Assembly (NCBI RefSeq): GCF_017875275.1 | Contig: NZ_JAGGML010000001.1 | Coordinates: 3,369,001 to 3,433,000, forward strand | Direction: 5' to 3' | Origin: Xanthobacter flavus | Lineage (GTDB): Bacteria; Pseudomonadota; Alphaproteobacteria; Rhizobiales; Xanthobacteraceae | DNA length: 64,000 bases | Part shown: positions 43,455-55,206 of the stretch, piece by piece | Numbering within the stretch: position 1 is the first letter of the stretch | How the letters are laid out: each line of letters begins with the position of its first letter | Program-made: the position numbers and the translations under genes | Notes under the pieces: generated by a model | Databases searched by the model: none | Told to the model about the DNA's origin: nothing | The model's input: the letters and a program-made list of their open reading frames with translations, nothing else

Positions 43455-44600
43455 CTATTCGTAAAGGTAGCCCACCGGGCTGCCGGCGAGGCGGTCGCTG
43501 CGCAGGTCGGCACGGGTGATGATCCGGCCGGCGAGGGCGTCGATCTCGTCGCGCTGGCCGGGCGTCCACATCTTCAGCGCGTCGAAGCCGTTGAGCAGGC
43601 CGAGCCGGAGGATCTGCGTGTCGTCGCCGACATCCGTGAGCCGGATGGCGCCCTTGCCGGCGGTCACCGTATCGCCCGTGCCCAGTTCGATCGTCTTGCC
43701 CGCGCCGTCGACGAAGCCGGCGGTGCCGCGGATGATGCGGTAGACCACGACTTCGCCCTTCGCGAGCCCCTCCGCGTCGGCCGCCATGGCGGACTTGGGC
43801 AGCACCGCGCCGCCGCGCGGATCGGTGGCGATGATGTGGCCGGTGACGAGGCTGCCGCTCGGTGCCTCGATGCCGAGGTCACGCACATGCACCGGCATGG
43901 CCGAGCCCACCGGGCCGAGCGCGCCGGCGGGATAAAGGCGGAAGAGGGCGTCGAGGGCGAGCGGATCCTGGACCCAGAAGCCCGCGCCGGCCGGGCGGTT
44001 GTGCAGCGGATGCTTCCAGGCGGTGCGGGGGGTCTCGTCCTCGCGGATCTTGTCGGGGCCGACCACCGTGGGGTTCGGGAAGGTGGAGGGATCGGTGATG
44101 AAGGCTTCGAGGAACTTGCCCGAATAGCCCATGCAGAGCGGGTCCGGCACCACGGTCTGCGGTGTCTTCAGATTCTCTTCCGTGGAGAGGCCGGACCAGG
44201 TGTAGAAGAGCTGGCGATGCACGATGGCGCTCTGCAGCATCACCGCGCCCGGCCCCACGTAATGGAGCTTGCCGTCATAGTCGAAGGTGAACATGCCGGA
44301 GGTGACGAGCACCAGCTGGAAGCCGCCGGGCGGCAGGTGCAGATGGAAGTCGGTCGGCCCGGTGTCTTCCCGGTAGATGGGCAGGTTGGTGGCCACCTCC
44401 TGCAAAAGAAAAGCGCCATTGTTGGCGTGGAGCCCTTCCAGCGCGCGGTGATAGAGCGCCTGCGGCCGGTACACCGGATCGTAGCTGATGTCCTTGTAGC
44501 GATCGATCGCGATGAAATCGGCGCGATTGAGGGCGATGGCCGCGCCATCCGGCTGCATGAGGCCGGGCCATTTGAAATCACCCATGGACTGAAGACCCAT
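43455..44600 (-). CDS. Bicupin-like protein of unknown function
   Basis: A 381-aa cytoplasmic protein that I cannot assign to a named family. Two cupin-like beta segments are visible: FHLHLPPGGFQLVLVTSGMF with GPGAVMLQSAIVHRQ near residues 85-135, and VVVYRIIRGTAGFVDGAGK with LGTGDTVTAGKGAI near 290-330. The first carries a His-x-His pair that could bind metal; the second lacks it. GGGAGATTGCT precedes the ATG at 44600. It is divergent from arsH. Confidence 0.65.
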   Translation of the reverse strand: MGLQSMGDFKWPGLMQPDGAAIALNRADFIAIDRYKDISYDPVYRPQALYHRALEGLHANNGAFLLQEVATNLPIYREDTGPTDFHLHLPPGGFQLVLVTSGMFTFDYDGKLHYVGPGAVMLQSAIVHRQLFYTWSGLSTEENLKTPQTVVPDPLCMGYSGKFLEAFITDPSTFPNPTVVGPDKIREDETPRTAWKHPLHNRPAGAGFWVQDPLALDALFRLYPAGALGPVGSAMPVHVRDLGIEAPSGSLVTGHIIATDPRGGAVLPKSAMAADAEGLAKGEVVVYRIIRGTAGFVDGAGKTIELGTGDTVTAGKGAIRLTDVGDDTQILRLGLLNGFDALKMWTPGQRDEIDALAGRIITRADLRSDRLAGSPVGYLYE

Positions 44601-44645
44601 AGCAATCTCCCGGGCGCGAGGCGGATGCGTGATTGTGATGTCGTC

Positions 44646-44764
44646 GCTTATATTCAATCCAGGCTCTGCTGCGTCAATCGAATAGTTTAGACCGCGCGGG
44701 GCTGGCGCGAAGTTGAACGCGATGCCGGGTATTCGTGCGCAACATCTGCTCTTTTGCTTATATT
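44646..44764. promoter_or_regulatory. Direct repeats in the bicupin/arsH divergent gap
   Basis: GCTTATATT occurs at 44646-44654 and again at 44756-44764 in the same orientation, in an AT-richer part of the 287-base gap between divergent start codons. Spacing of 110 bases would allow one site per promoter. No regulator gene is adjacent. Confidence 0.35.
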
Positions 44765-44887
44765 TTGACTTGTCCGTGCTCAAGCCGGGGGCAGGCACGC
44801 GATCCTCCCGTCCCGGGATGATGGAGGGTGTGAGCCGCGCCGCGCCCTGCTATGAGAGCGGCCAACGAGATCAGGTGAGGCGCATCC

Positions 44888-45610
44888 GTGACCGACGACA
44901 TCCTCCCCAACGTGAACGAAGCCCTGTTCCACGTTCCGGCCCCCGACCGGCTCATCCCGGCCGCGCCCTCCCGTCACCCCCCGCGCATCCTGTTGCTCTA
45001 TGGCTCGCTGCGCGAGCGCTCCTACTCCCGCCTGCTGACGCTGGAGGCCGAGCGTCTGCTGAACCGGCTGGGGGCGGAAACGCGGGTCTATCACGCGGAT
45101 GGCCTGCCCTTGCCCGATGGCGCCCCGGTGCACCACCTCAAGGTAGCGGAGCTGCGCGAACTCGCCCTGTGGTCGGAGGGGCAGGTGTGGTGCAGCCCGG
45201 AGCGGCACGGCGCCATGAGCGCGGTGATGAAGGCGCAGATCGACTGGATCCCCCTCGCGCTGGGCGCCATCCGCCCCACGCAGGGGCGCACGCTCGCCGT
45301 GATGCAGGTGTGCGGCGGTTCGCAATCCTTCAATGCGGTGAACCAGATGCGCATCCTCGGCCGCTGGATGCGCATGCTCACCATCCCCAACCAGTCGTCC
45401 GTCGCCAAGGCCTATCAGGAGTTCGACGAGGCGGGCCGCATGAAGCCCTCGGCTTATTACGACCGGGTGGTGGACGTGATGGAGGAACTGGTGAAGTTCA
45501 CGCTGCTCACCCGCGACATCTCCCCCTACCTCACGGACCGCTACAGCGAGCGCAAGGAGGCGGCCGAGGCGCTGGAGGCGCGGCTCGCCCTCGGCTCGGC
45601 CGTGCGGTGA
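44888..45610 (+). CDS. arsH: ArsH NADPH-dependent FMN reductase
   Basis: A 240-aa flavodoxin-like protein; ArsH oxidises trivalent organoarsenicals and produces resistance. [17 protein letters not shown] is the FMN phosphate loop, [21 protein letters not shown] and [23 protein letters not shown] are ArsH hallmarks. Start is a GTG at 44888. The stop overlaps the GTG start of the MFS gene, so both are translated together. No arsR, arsB or arsC is in the window. Confidence 0.95.
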   Translation: MTDDILPNVNEALFHVPAPDRLIPAAPSRHPPRILLLYGSLRERSYSRLLTLEAERLLNRLGAETRVYHADGLPLPDGAPVHHLKVAELRELALWSEGQVWCSPERHGAMSAVMKAQIDWIPLALGAIRPTQGRTLAVMQVCGGSQSFNAVNQMRILGRWMRMLTIPNQSSVAKAYQEFDEAGRMKPSAYYDRVVDVMEELVKFTLLTRDISPYLTDRYSERKEAAEALEARLALGSAVR

Positions 45611-46794
45611 CTGCCGCCGCATCGCCGGCCGGAGCCGGCGGCGCCGGCCGTGGGGTCATCGCCGCGCTCGGCGTGGTGCAGATCCCCACCTGGGGCTCGT
45701 CCTTCTATCTGCTCACGGTGCTGGCCGGGCCGATCGCGGCGGACACGGGCTGGCCGCTGCAATGGATCGTCGGCAGTCTCTGCGTGGGGCTGCTGGTGGC
45801 GGGGCTCGTCTCGCCGAAGGTCGGCGCGTTGATCGCTGCGCGCGGCGGCCGGCCGGTGCTGGCGGGCGGCTGCGTCCTGCTGGCCTGCGGCCTCGCGCTG
45901 CTGGCGCTGGCGCAGGGGCCGATCGTGTTCGCTTTGGGCTGGTGCATCGCCGGCGCGGGCATGGCGGCGAGCCTTTATGATGCGGCCTTTGCCGCGCTGG
46001 GCCGGCTCTATGGCGCCGGGGCGCGTCGGGCGATCACGCTGCTGACGTTATGGGGCGGCTTCGCCAGCACGGTGTGCTGGCCCATCACCGCCTTCCTCGA
46101 TGCGCATCTGGGCTGGCGCGCGACCTGCCTCGTCTATGCCGGCCTGCATCTGGGCCTCTCCATGCCGCTGGTGCTGGCGTTCGTGCCGAAGGTCGCGCAT
46201 CGGGAGGAAAGCGGCGGGCCGACGCGGGTCACGCCGGTGACGCTCGGCGGGCGGGAGCGCCTCGCCTTCCTCCTCATGGGCGGCATCGTCACCTGCATCG
46301 GCACCATCGCGTCCGCCATGTCGGTGCAGGTGCTGGCGCTACTCCAGTCGCGCGGCCTCAGTCTTGCGGAAGCGGTGGCGCTCGGGACGCTCGTCGGGCC
46401 ATCGCAGGTGCTCGCGCGCGTGGTCGAGCAGATGTCTGGCGGTCGGCATCATCCGCTCTGGACGATGATCTGGGCGGTGGCGCTGATGGGGCTCGGGCTC
46501 GTGCTGCTCGCGGCCGGCTTTCCCATCGTCGCGGTTGCGCTGGTGGCTTACGGGGCGGGTAACGGCATCTTCTCCATCGCCAAGGGCACGGTGCCGCTGG
46601 CGGTGCTGGGAGCGGAGCGCTATCCCGTGCTCGCCGGCCGCCTTGCCCGCCCGGCTTTGCTGGCGCAGGCGCTGGCGCCGCTGGGTGCGGCGCAGCTGCT
46701 GACGGCCGGCGGGGCGGGCGCGGTGCTCGCGGCGTTGGTCGCCCTGTGGCTCGCGGCGGCGGTGCTGCTCGCGCTGCTGTGGCGGCGGGTTTAG
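45607..46794 (+). CDS. MFS transporter coupled to arsH
   Basis: A 395-aa, about 12-helix transporter starting at GTG 45607 (GTGA overlap with arsH). Features include [20 protein letters not shown] in helix 1, [40 protein letters not shown] and [15 protein letters not shown]-like sequence late in the protein. The tight coupling suggests export of an arsenical or its oxidised product, but no arsenic-specific residues are recognisable and other substrates are possible. It is convergent with treY, only 3 bases apart. Confidence 0.85.
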   Translation: MTAAASPAGAGGAGRGVIAALGVVQIPTWGSSFYLLTVLAGPIAADTGWPLQWIVGSLCVGLLVAGLVSPKVGALIAARGGRPVLAGGCVLLACGLALLALAQGPIVFALGWCIAGAGMAASLYDAAFAALGRLYGAGARRAITLLTLWGGFASTVCWPITAFLDAHLGWRATCLVYAGLHLGLSMPLVLAFVPKVAHREESGGPTRVTPVTLGGRERLAFLLMGGIVTCIGTIASAMSVQVLALLQSRGLSLAEAVALGTLVGPSQVLARVVEQMSGGRHHPLWTMIWAVALMGLGLVLLAAGFPIVAVALVAYGAGNGIFSIAKGTVPLAVLGAERYPVLAGRLARPALLAQALAPLGAAQLLTAGGAGAVLAALVALWLAAAVLLALLWRRV

Positions 46795-46797
46795 CCT

Positions 46798-49329
46798 TCA
46801 GTCGCTGTCGCCGGTGAGGACAGCGAAGGGCCATTGCGAGTTGGCGGCGAGATCGGCGGCGGAGGTGAGATCGCTGGAGAGCCCGGGCAGCGCGAAGCGC
46901 CAGCGGAAGCCGTCCGGCAGCGCAACGCCCATCGCCTGCCACACGCGCGGATCGAGACCTCCGGCAGGCGTCACCTGCTCGAACGTCCGCCCGGGGCAGA
47001 GCACCAGCAGCGCCTTTCCTCCGCTTGTGCGGAGGAAGCCCACCATGGGCAGCGTGCCACCCAGCTCCAGCTTAAGATAGTCGCCGAGGAACAGCTCCGG
47101 TGCCTCTGCCCGAAGCCTCAGCAGCACTTGGATTAGACACTGCTTGCGGCCGTCGGCGCTTGCAGCAGGGGCGGCGAGCGCGGCGCGGCGGCGGACGAAA
47201 TCCACCGGGCGTCGGTTGTCCGGGTCTACCAGCGAGAGGTCGAGAAATTCCGTGCCCTGATAGATGTCGGGAATGCCGGGGGCGGTGAGCTTGAGCACGC
47301 TCGCCACCAGCCCCTTCGCCTCCGCCGCCCGGCGCAGGAGATCCACGAAGCGGGAGATTTCCCGCCGCATGTCCGCCCCCTCGGGCGCGGTGAGGATGAA
47401 GCGGGCGAGGCCCTGCGCCTCGGCTTCGAAGGCCTCGTCCGGCCGGTCCCACGATGTCGCGCGCTTGGCCTCGCGCAGCGCCTTCATCTGCCAGCCCTCG
47501 ACGCGGGCGAGGAAGCTCTCCATGTCGGCGGCATCGTCCGGCCAGGCGCCCACCAGCGTTTCCAAGAGCATGATGCGATCGGCCGCGTCCACTGCGGGCG
47601 CCCGTTCCTTGAGCGCCGCCAGCCAGCGGTCGAGGAGGGCGATCCACAGGTCCGCGCATTCGCTCAGGATGGAGAGGCGCGCGCGCACATCCTCGCCACG
47701 CTTGTGGTCGTGGGTGGCGCTCGCCAGCATGGCGAAGGGCCAATCTTCCGCCCGCGCCCCGGCGGTCCGGTGCCAGTCGGCGACGCTGCCGCCGCCCGTG
47801 GCGGGGTTCGAGCCCACCTCGTTGCGCGAGAGCAGGGGGCCGTAGCGGTAGAAGGCCGTATCCTCCACCGATTTCGCGGCCACCGGCGAGGAGAGCTGCT
47901 CGAAGCGGGTGATGGCGGCGCGCCGCAGGTCGGCGTGGGGCGCGTCCGGGGCGAGGGGGCCGAGCCAGTCGCCGATCCGGTCGAGATGCCATTCATCACC
48001 GGGAAAGGCGCTCCCGCGCGCCGCCGCGATGGCCGCGTGGAGCGCGTCCTCTCCCGTCTCGCCCGTGCCGGCGGCATAGGTGCGATAGCGGGGGAAGTGG
48101 ACGAGGATTTCGATCAGGCAGCGCCGGAGCGCCGGGCGCGGCCGGTCCCGGTCGGCAAGATCGGCGGCGGCGAGGGCGGCGAGGGCATCCACCGCGGTCT
48201 CCAGCGGGGCGGTGAAGGACCGGGCGATGATCTCGCGCCGCGCCGCCTCTTCCTCGGTGGAGAAGGCGGCGGGGCGGCCGGTGCGGGCGGCCCAGTGGGC
48301 CGTGAGGCGCTCGAAGCCGGCGGCGTCGTGGATGAGGCGGCTCACCTCCTCCATGAAGTCGTAGCCGGTGGTGCCGTCCACCTCCCAACTGGCATCGAGG
48401 CTCTCGCCGGCGGCAAGGATCTTCTCCACCACCAGCCAGGCGCGCCCGCGCAGCGCCGCCGGCCGCATCGCCTCCCGCGCCGAAAGCTCTGTCCGAAGCC
48501 GGCGGCAATAGGAACCGGGATCGGCGAGGCCGTCCACATGGTCCACGCGCAGGCCGTCGATGAGGCCCTGGGCGTAAAGGTCCAGCACCGTGGCGTGGGT
48601 GCGCTCGAACACACCGGGCGCATCGGCGCGGAGGGCGGCAAGCTCCGTCACGTCGAAGAAGCGGCGCCAGTTGATGGCGTCCGGCGCCGTGCGCCAGAAG
48701 GCGAGGCGATAATGCTGGCGCTCCAGCAGCGCGTGGAGATGCCGGGCGGCCTCCTCCCCGGCCAGGCCGCTGGCGGCGGCGGGATCGGCCTCCAACGCCT
48801 CGGCATCCTCCGGCCGCAGCGGGAACAGGTGGTGGAAGTAACGCACCGCCCAGCCGGCCTCGGCGTCGCGCACCAGCTTGAGATCGCCGCTGGCAAGCAC
48901 CTCGTGATAGGGCGCGCCGAGGAAGGGCGCGCGCAGCCGCCCGCCGCCGGCGTCGAAGTCGATGTCGAACATGGCCGCGAAGGGGCTCTCGCGCCCGTTG
49001 CGCAGCACGTCCAGCCAATAGGGATTCTCGTCGCCGCCGACGCCCATGTGGTTGGGCACGATGTCTACCACCAGGCCCATGCCGCGGCCGCGCAGTGCGG
49101 CTACCAGGCGCTTGAGGCCGTCTTCGCCGCCGAGTTCCGGATTGACGAGGGCCGGGTCCACCACATCGTAGCAATGGGTCGAGCCCGCCCGCGCCTTCAG
49201 GATGGGCGAGGCATAGACGTGGCTGATGCCGAGGTCGGCGAGATAGGGCACCAATGCGGCGCCGTCGTCGAAGGTGAAGCCCTTGTGGAATTGCAGGCGA
49301 TAGGTGGCGCGGGGGATGGCGGAGGTCAT
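46798..49329 (-). CDS. treY: Maltooligosyl trehalose synthase
   Basis: A 843-aa GH13 enzyme that converts the reducing-end alpha-1,4 link of a maltooligosaccharide into alpha,alpha-1,1, making maltooligosyl trehalose. TYRLQFHKGFTFDDGAALVP and LGISHVYASPILKARAGSTH are TreY-specific; VDIVPNHMG, GLRVDHVDGLADP (nucleophile Asp), VVEKILAAGE (acid/base Glu) and GIPDIYQGTEF follow. It starts at ATG 49329 overlapping the malQ stop by 4 bases. It is the last gene of the operon and feeds TreZ. Confidence 0.96.
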   Translation of the reverse strand: MTSAIPRATYRLQFHKGFTFDDGAALVPYLADLGISHVYASPILKARAGSTHCYDVVDPALVNPELGGEDGLKRLVAALRGRGMGLVVDIVPNHMGVGGDENPYWLDVLRNGRESPFAAMFDIDFDAGGGRLRAPFLGAPYHEVLASGDLKLVRDAEAGWAVRYFHHLFPLRPEDAEALEADPAAASGLAGEEAARHLHALLERQHYRLAFWRTAPDAINWRRFFDVTELAALRADAPGVFERTHATVLDLYAQGLIDGLRVDHVDGLADPGSYCRRLRTELSAREAMRPAALRGRAWLVVEKILAAGESLDASWEVDGTTGYDFMEEVSRLIHDAAGFERLTAHWAARTGRPAAFSTEEEAARREIIARSFTAPLETAVDALAALAAADLADRDRPRPALRRCLIEILVHFPRYRTYAAGTGETGEDALHAAIAAARGSAFPGDEWHLDRIGDWLGPLAPDAPHADLRRAAITRFEQLSSPVAAKSVEDTAFYRYGPLLSRNEVGSNPATGGGSVADWHRTAGARAEDWPFAMLASATHDHKRGEDVRARLSILSECADLWIALLDRWLAALKERAPAVDAADRIMLLETLVGAWPDDAADMESFLARVEGWQMKALREAKRATSWDRPDEAFEAEAQGLARFILTAPEGADMRREISRFVDLLRRAAEAKGLVASVLKLTAPGIPDIYQGTEFLDLSLVDPDNRRPVDFVRRRAALAAPAASADGRKQCLIQVLLRLRAEAPELFLGDYLKLELGGTLPMVGFLRTSGGKALLVLCPGRTFEQVTPAGGLDPRVWQAMGVALPDGFRWRFALPGLSSDLTSAADLAANSQWPFAVLTGDSD

Positions 49330-51359
49330 TGCTCGGCGGCCCCTTCGCCGCGGGTCAGCTGGAGGAGGGAGAGGCGGGCCTTCACCTTCGGCGCGGCGAG
49401 GAGGTCGCCCTCCGGCGCGGCCATGCGGCGGCGCCAGTTGGGGTGCTCGTCCACCGTACCCGGCAGATTGGGGCTTTCGTCGAGGCCGAGGAGGTCTTCC
49501 AGCGGGATGATCGCGAGGTCGCACGTGCTCCGCGCCACATAGGCGATGGCGGCGTCCACCGCGTCGTCCGCATTGTCGAGGGTCGGCGCGATGCCCGTCT
49601 CGGCCGCCGCCGCCGCGAAGGCCGCGCGCTCGCCGTCGCGCGCGGTGAGGGCTTCGGCGGCCACGTCGCAGGCGGCGATGCGGGCGCGCCAGTGGAGGTC
49701 ACGCCCCGCCCACCAGCCGGCGATGGTGGGCAGATCGTGGGTGGAGGTCATGGCCGCTGCCTCGCGCTGCCAGTCCTCCGGCGGCAGAAATCCGCAGTCC
49801 GCGTCGCGCTCGAAGGGCAGCACGCGCATGCCGAGGATGCCGCGCGCCGACATCTCCTCGCGCAGGCCTTCCGGCACCGTGCCGAGATCCTCGCCGATGG
49901 CGATGGCGCCGTGGGCGTGGGCCTCGATGGCGACGAGCCGCAGCAGATCCTCAAGCGGATAGGTGAGATAGGCGCCCTCTCCGGCCCCCGCGCCATCGGG
50001 CACCAGCCACAGGCGGCGCAGGCCGAGGATGTGGTCGATGCGCACCCCGCCGGCATGGCGCAGCGCCGCGCGGATGGCGGCGAGGAACGGTTCAAAATTG
50101 AGCGCCGCGAGCGCCGTGGGCGAGATGGCGGTGAGGCCCCAGTTCTGCCCGGCGATATTGATGAGGTCCGGCGGTGCGCCGATGGCGAGGCCGGCGAGGA
50201 GATCGCCCGGCCGGCTCCACGCCTGCCCGCCGGCGGGATCGAGCCCCACGGCGAGGTCCGCGATGAGGCCGATGCCCATGCCGGCCGCCCGCGCGCGGGC
50301 CTGCGCATCGGCAAGGCTCCGCCCGGCGAGCCATTGCAGGAAGAGATGGAAGCGCACCTCCTCCACGCGTGCGGAGGCGAACTCCGCGACGGCCGGGCCA
50401 TCCGGATCGCGCAGCGGGGCCGGCCAGCGGCGCCAGTCGGGGCCGTGGCCCTCCGCCATCATGGCGGCATGCAGCGCCTCGAACAGCGCATGGCGGGCGA
50501 GGTCGTCGCCGGGCTGGGCGGCGAAGGCGGCAAATCCCCCGGCGCCGTCGGGGAAGGTGTCCAGCGTGTCGAACAGCCGGCGCAGATGCGCGAGCTTGCG
50601 CCGGGCCGCGCGGGGCCAGTCGATGAACCCGTCCTCGTCCTCGGGCGCATCCTCGATCCCGCGTCCGGGGAACAGCGCGGCGGTATCGGCAAGGAGGGGG
50701 TTGAGGGCGAGCCGGCTGGAGGGCGCATACGGGCTGAAGCGCTCGGGCGCGGCGGAGAACAGGGCGTGCAGCGGGCTCAGCGCGACCGCGTGCGCGCCGA
50801 AGCCGGCCAGCCGCTCGGCCAGCGCCGCGACGGCGCCGAGATGGCCGATGCCGCCATCCCCCGCCTGCCGCAGGCCATAGACCTGCGCCGCCACGCCGAA
50901 GGCCCGCGCACGGCCGGTGCGTTCCGCGACCGAGGGCGCGCTATGGGGCGCCACGGCGAGCCGCACGCTCTGCGATCCGATGCGCAGCACGTGGTAGCCG
51001 GGCTCTTTGGGCGCGGTGAAGACGGAGCCCTCCCGATGCGGCCGCAGGATGAGGCGGCGGGGCGTCTCCCCTTCCAGCTCCACGGGCACCGACGGCACGA
51101 TGCCCGGCAGCACCACCTCGCGTCCCGCGTCGGCGGTCATCAGCCCGGGAAGGCCGGGCGGTGCCTGAAGGGCGGCGAGGGCGCGCGCGATGTCGGCGGA
51201 CGTTCCGCAGGGGTGGCCGAGAGCGGTGAGCACGCGCTCGAGCGTTTCGGGAGGCACGCGGTGCGGGCGCTCGAAGGCGTCCGCCCATTGGATGGAGACG
51301 CCGGCCGCCTGAGCCAGTGTCTCGATGGGCGAGGGGGCGGGCCGGCGGGGCGCCGTCAT
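49326..51359 (-). CDS. malQ: 4-alpha-glucanotransferase (amylomaltase)
   Basis: A 677-aa GH77 enzyme that moves glucan chains between acceptors, adjusting maltooligosaccharide length. Motifs: YGLRQAGDGGIGHL, SPYAPSSRLALNPL, GVRIDHILGLRRLW (nucleophile Asp), AIGEDLGTVPEGL (Glu) and MTSTHDLPTIAGWW. An N-terminal region of about 140 residues precedes the barrel, as in the longer bacterial MalQ group. Both ends overlap neighbours by 4 bases (ATGA). In this operon it would turn short leftovers into substrates long enough for TreY. Confidence 0.95.
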   Translation of the reverse strand: MTAPRRPAPSPIETLAQAAGVSIQWADAFERPHRVPPETLERVLTALGHPCGTSADIARALAALQAPPGLPGLMTADAGREVVLPGIVPSVPVELEGETPRRLILRPHREGSVFTAPKEPGYHVLRIGSQSVRLAVAPHSAPSVAERTGRARAFGVAAQVYGLRQAGDGGIGHLGAVAALAERLAGFGAHAVALSPLHALFSAAPERFSPYAPSSRLALNPLLADTAALFPGRGIEDAPEDEDGFIDWPRAARRKLAHLRRLFDTLDTFPDGAGGFAAFAAQPGDDLARHALFEALHAAMMAEGHGPDWRRWPAPLRDPDGPAVAEFASARVEEVRFHLFLQWLAGRSLADAQARARAAGMGIGLIADLAVGLDPAGGQAWSRPGDLLAGLAIGAPPDLINIAGQNWGLTAISPTALAALNFEPFLAAIRAALRHAGGVRIDHILGLRRLWLVPDGAGAGEGAYLTYPLEDLLRLVAIEAHAHGAIAIGEDLGTVPEGLREEMSARGILGMRVLPFERDADCGFLPPEDWQREAAAMTSTHDLPTIAGWWAGRDLHWRARIAACDVAAEALTARDGERAAFAAAAAETGIAPTLDNADDAVDAAIAYVARSTCDLAIIPLEDLLGLDESPNLPGTVDEHPNWRRRMAAPEGDLLAAPKVKARLSLLQLTRGEGAAEQ

Positions 51360-53103
51360 TCAGCTTCGCTTTCGAGGAAGGCGAGGGTGGCGCGCGGCGG
51401 AATGGCGAAATCGTCCACGGCGCCGCTCGACGCGATGAGGGTGAGCGCCGCCGGCAATTCGGCGGGGCAGGGCTCCGCGCCGAAGTTCGCCGCCAGCGTC
51501 AGCACCACGCCGTCGCCCATGCGCCAGCGCGCGACGACGGCGTGCTCGGACACGGCCTGCGCGCCGAGGCTGACCGCGCCTTCAAGGCGCGGGATCACAT
51601 GCGTGTGGCGGGCGGCGATCATGTCCTCCACGAACGCTTCCCACTCCTCCGCATCGGGCGGCGGCGCGGGGATGGAGGCGGTGAAGGTCGTCTCCGCATT
51701 CGGGTCCGGGATGGTGGCGCGGCGCGCCGGATCGGAGAAGGCGGAAAAGCGGGCGAATTCCGCGCGCCGGCCCTCGCGCACGAGGTCCGCGAGCCCCTCG
51801 GCATGGTCCGTGAAGAAGAGGAAGGGCGTGCGCGTACCGATCTCCTCGCCCATGAACAGCATGGGAATCTGCGGTGCGAGCAGCACCAGCGCCAGCGCCG
51901 CGCGCACGCTGTCGGGATCGGCCAGCGCGAGAAGCCGCTCGCCGAAGGCGCGGTTGCCGATCTGGTCGTGGTTCTGGACGAAGGACACGAAGGCGGTGGG
52001 CGGAAGATGGCCACTTTGCGTGCCGCGTGCGCGGCCGAGGTTCGGCGCCATCTCGCCCTGATAAGCGAAGCCTTCGGAGAGGCAGCGGGCGAGGCGGGCG
52101 GACGGGGCGTCGGCGAAGTCGCCGTAATAGGCCTCCCGCTCGCCGGTCAGCAGCACATGGAGGCAATGGTGGATATCGTCGTTCCACTGGGCATCGAACG
52201 GGCGCGGCAGCAGGGCCGCGTCGTTGTGCTCGTTCTCCAGCACCAGATGCACATGGCGATCCGCCGGCAGGTGTGCGCGGATATCGCGGCCGAGGGCGGC
52301 GAGCGCCTCGGGCGGCAGGATGGCGTGGACGGCATCGAGCCGCAGCCCGTCGAACCGGAACTCCTCGATCCACATCAGCGCATTTTCGAGGAAGAAGCGA
52401 CTCACCTCCGGCCGGTCGAACGCCACCGCCGGCCCCCACGGGGTCGCCTGCTCGGGATGGAAGAAGTCGGGGGCATAGAGGCCGAGATAATTCCCGTCCG
52501 GCCCGAAGTGGTTGTAGACCACGTCGAGCAGCATCATCACGCCGTGCGCGTGGGCAGTGTCGATGAGCGCTTTCAGCTCGTCCGGCGTGCCGTAGGCGGC
52601 GGCCGGGGCGAAGGGCAGCACACCGTCGTATCCCCAGTTGCGTGTGCCGGGAAAGGCCGCGATGGGCATCAGCTCCACGGCCGTTATGCCCAGAGCGGCC
52701 CACGCTGGAATTTTCGCTGCCACGCCCGCAAAGCCGCCGCAGATGCCTGCGTGAACCTCCAGGATCACCGCCTCGTGCCACGGCCTCCCGCGCCAGTCCG
52801 TGCACCAGCGATAAGCCTCGGGATCGGTGACGAGGCTGAAGCCGTGGACGTCCTCCGCCTGCGCGCGCGACGCGGGATCAGGAAAGGCGGTACCGTCCGG
52901 CAGGTGGAAGCGGTAGCGCGTGCCCGGCCCCACCGGCGCCTCGACCGCGAACCAACCGCCCCCGCGCGGCGCCATGGCGAGGCGCGTGCCGCTGGACAGC
53001 TCCAGCTCGATGCCGTCAGCGCCCGGTGCCCACAGGCGGAACCGCGTGCCGTTGGGGGTGAGAACAGGGCCGAAGGCGGTCGTGGTGTCGTCCCGCGCCC
53101 CGC

Positions 53104-53107
<4 letters not shown>
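51356..53107 (-). CDS. treZ: Maltooligosyl trehalose trehalohydrolase
   Basis: A 583-aa GH13 enzyme that releases trehalose from maltooligosyl trehalose. An N-terminal CBM48-like domain (FGPVLTPNGTRFRLWAPGAD) precedes the barrel: [45 protein letters not shown] (nucleophile Asp), HLVLENEHNDA (Glu) and VQNHDQIGNRAFGE. The ATG at 53107 overlaps the glgX stop by 4 bases. It and treY are separated by malQ, an unusual interleaving. Confidence 0.95.
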
Positions 53108-55205
<2,098 letters not shown>

Positions 55206-55206
<1 letters not shown>

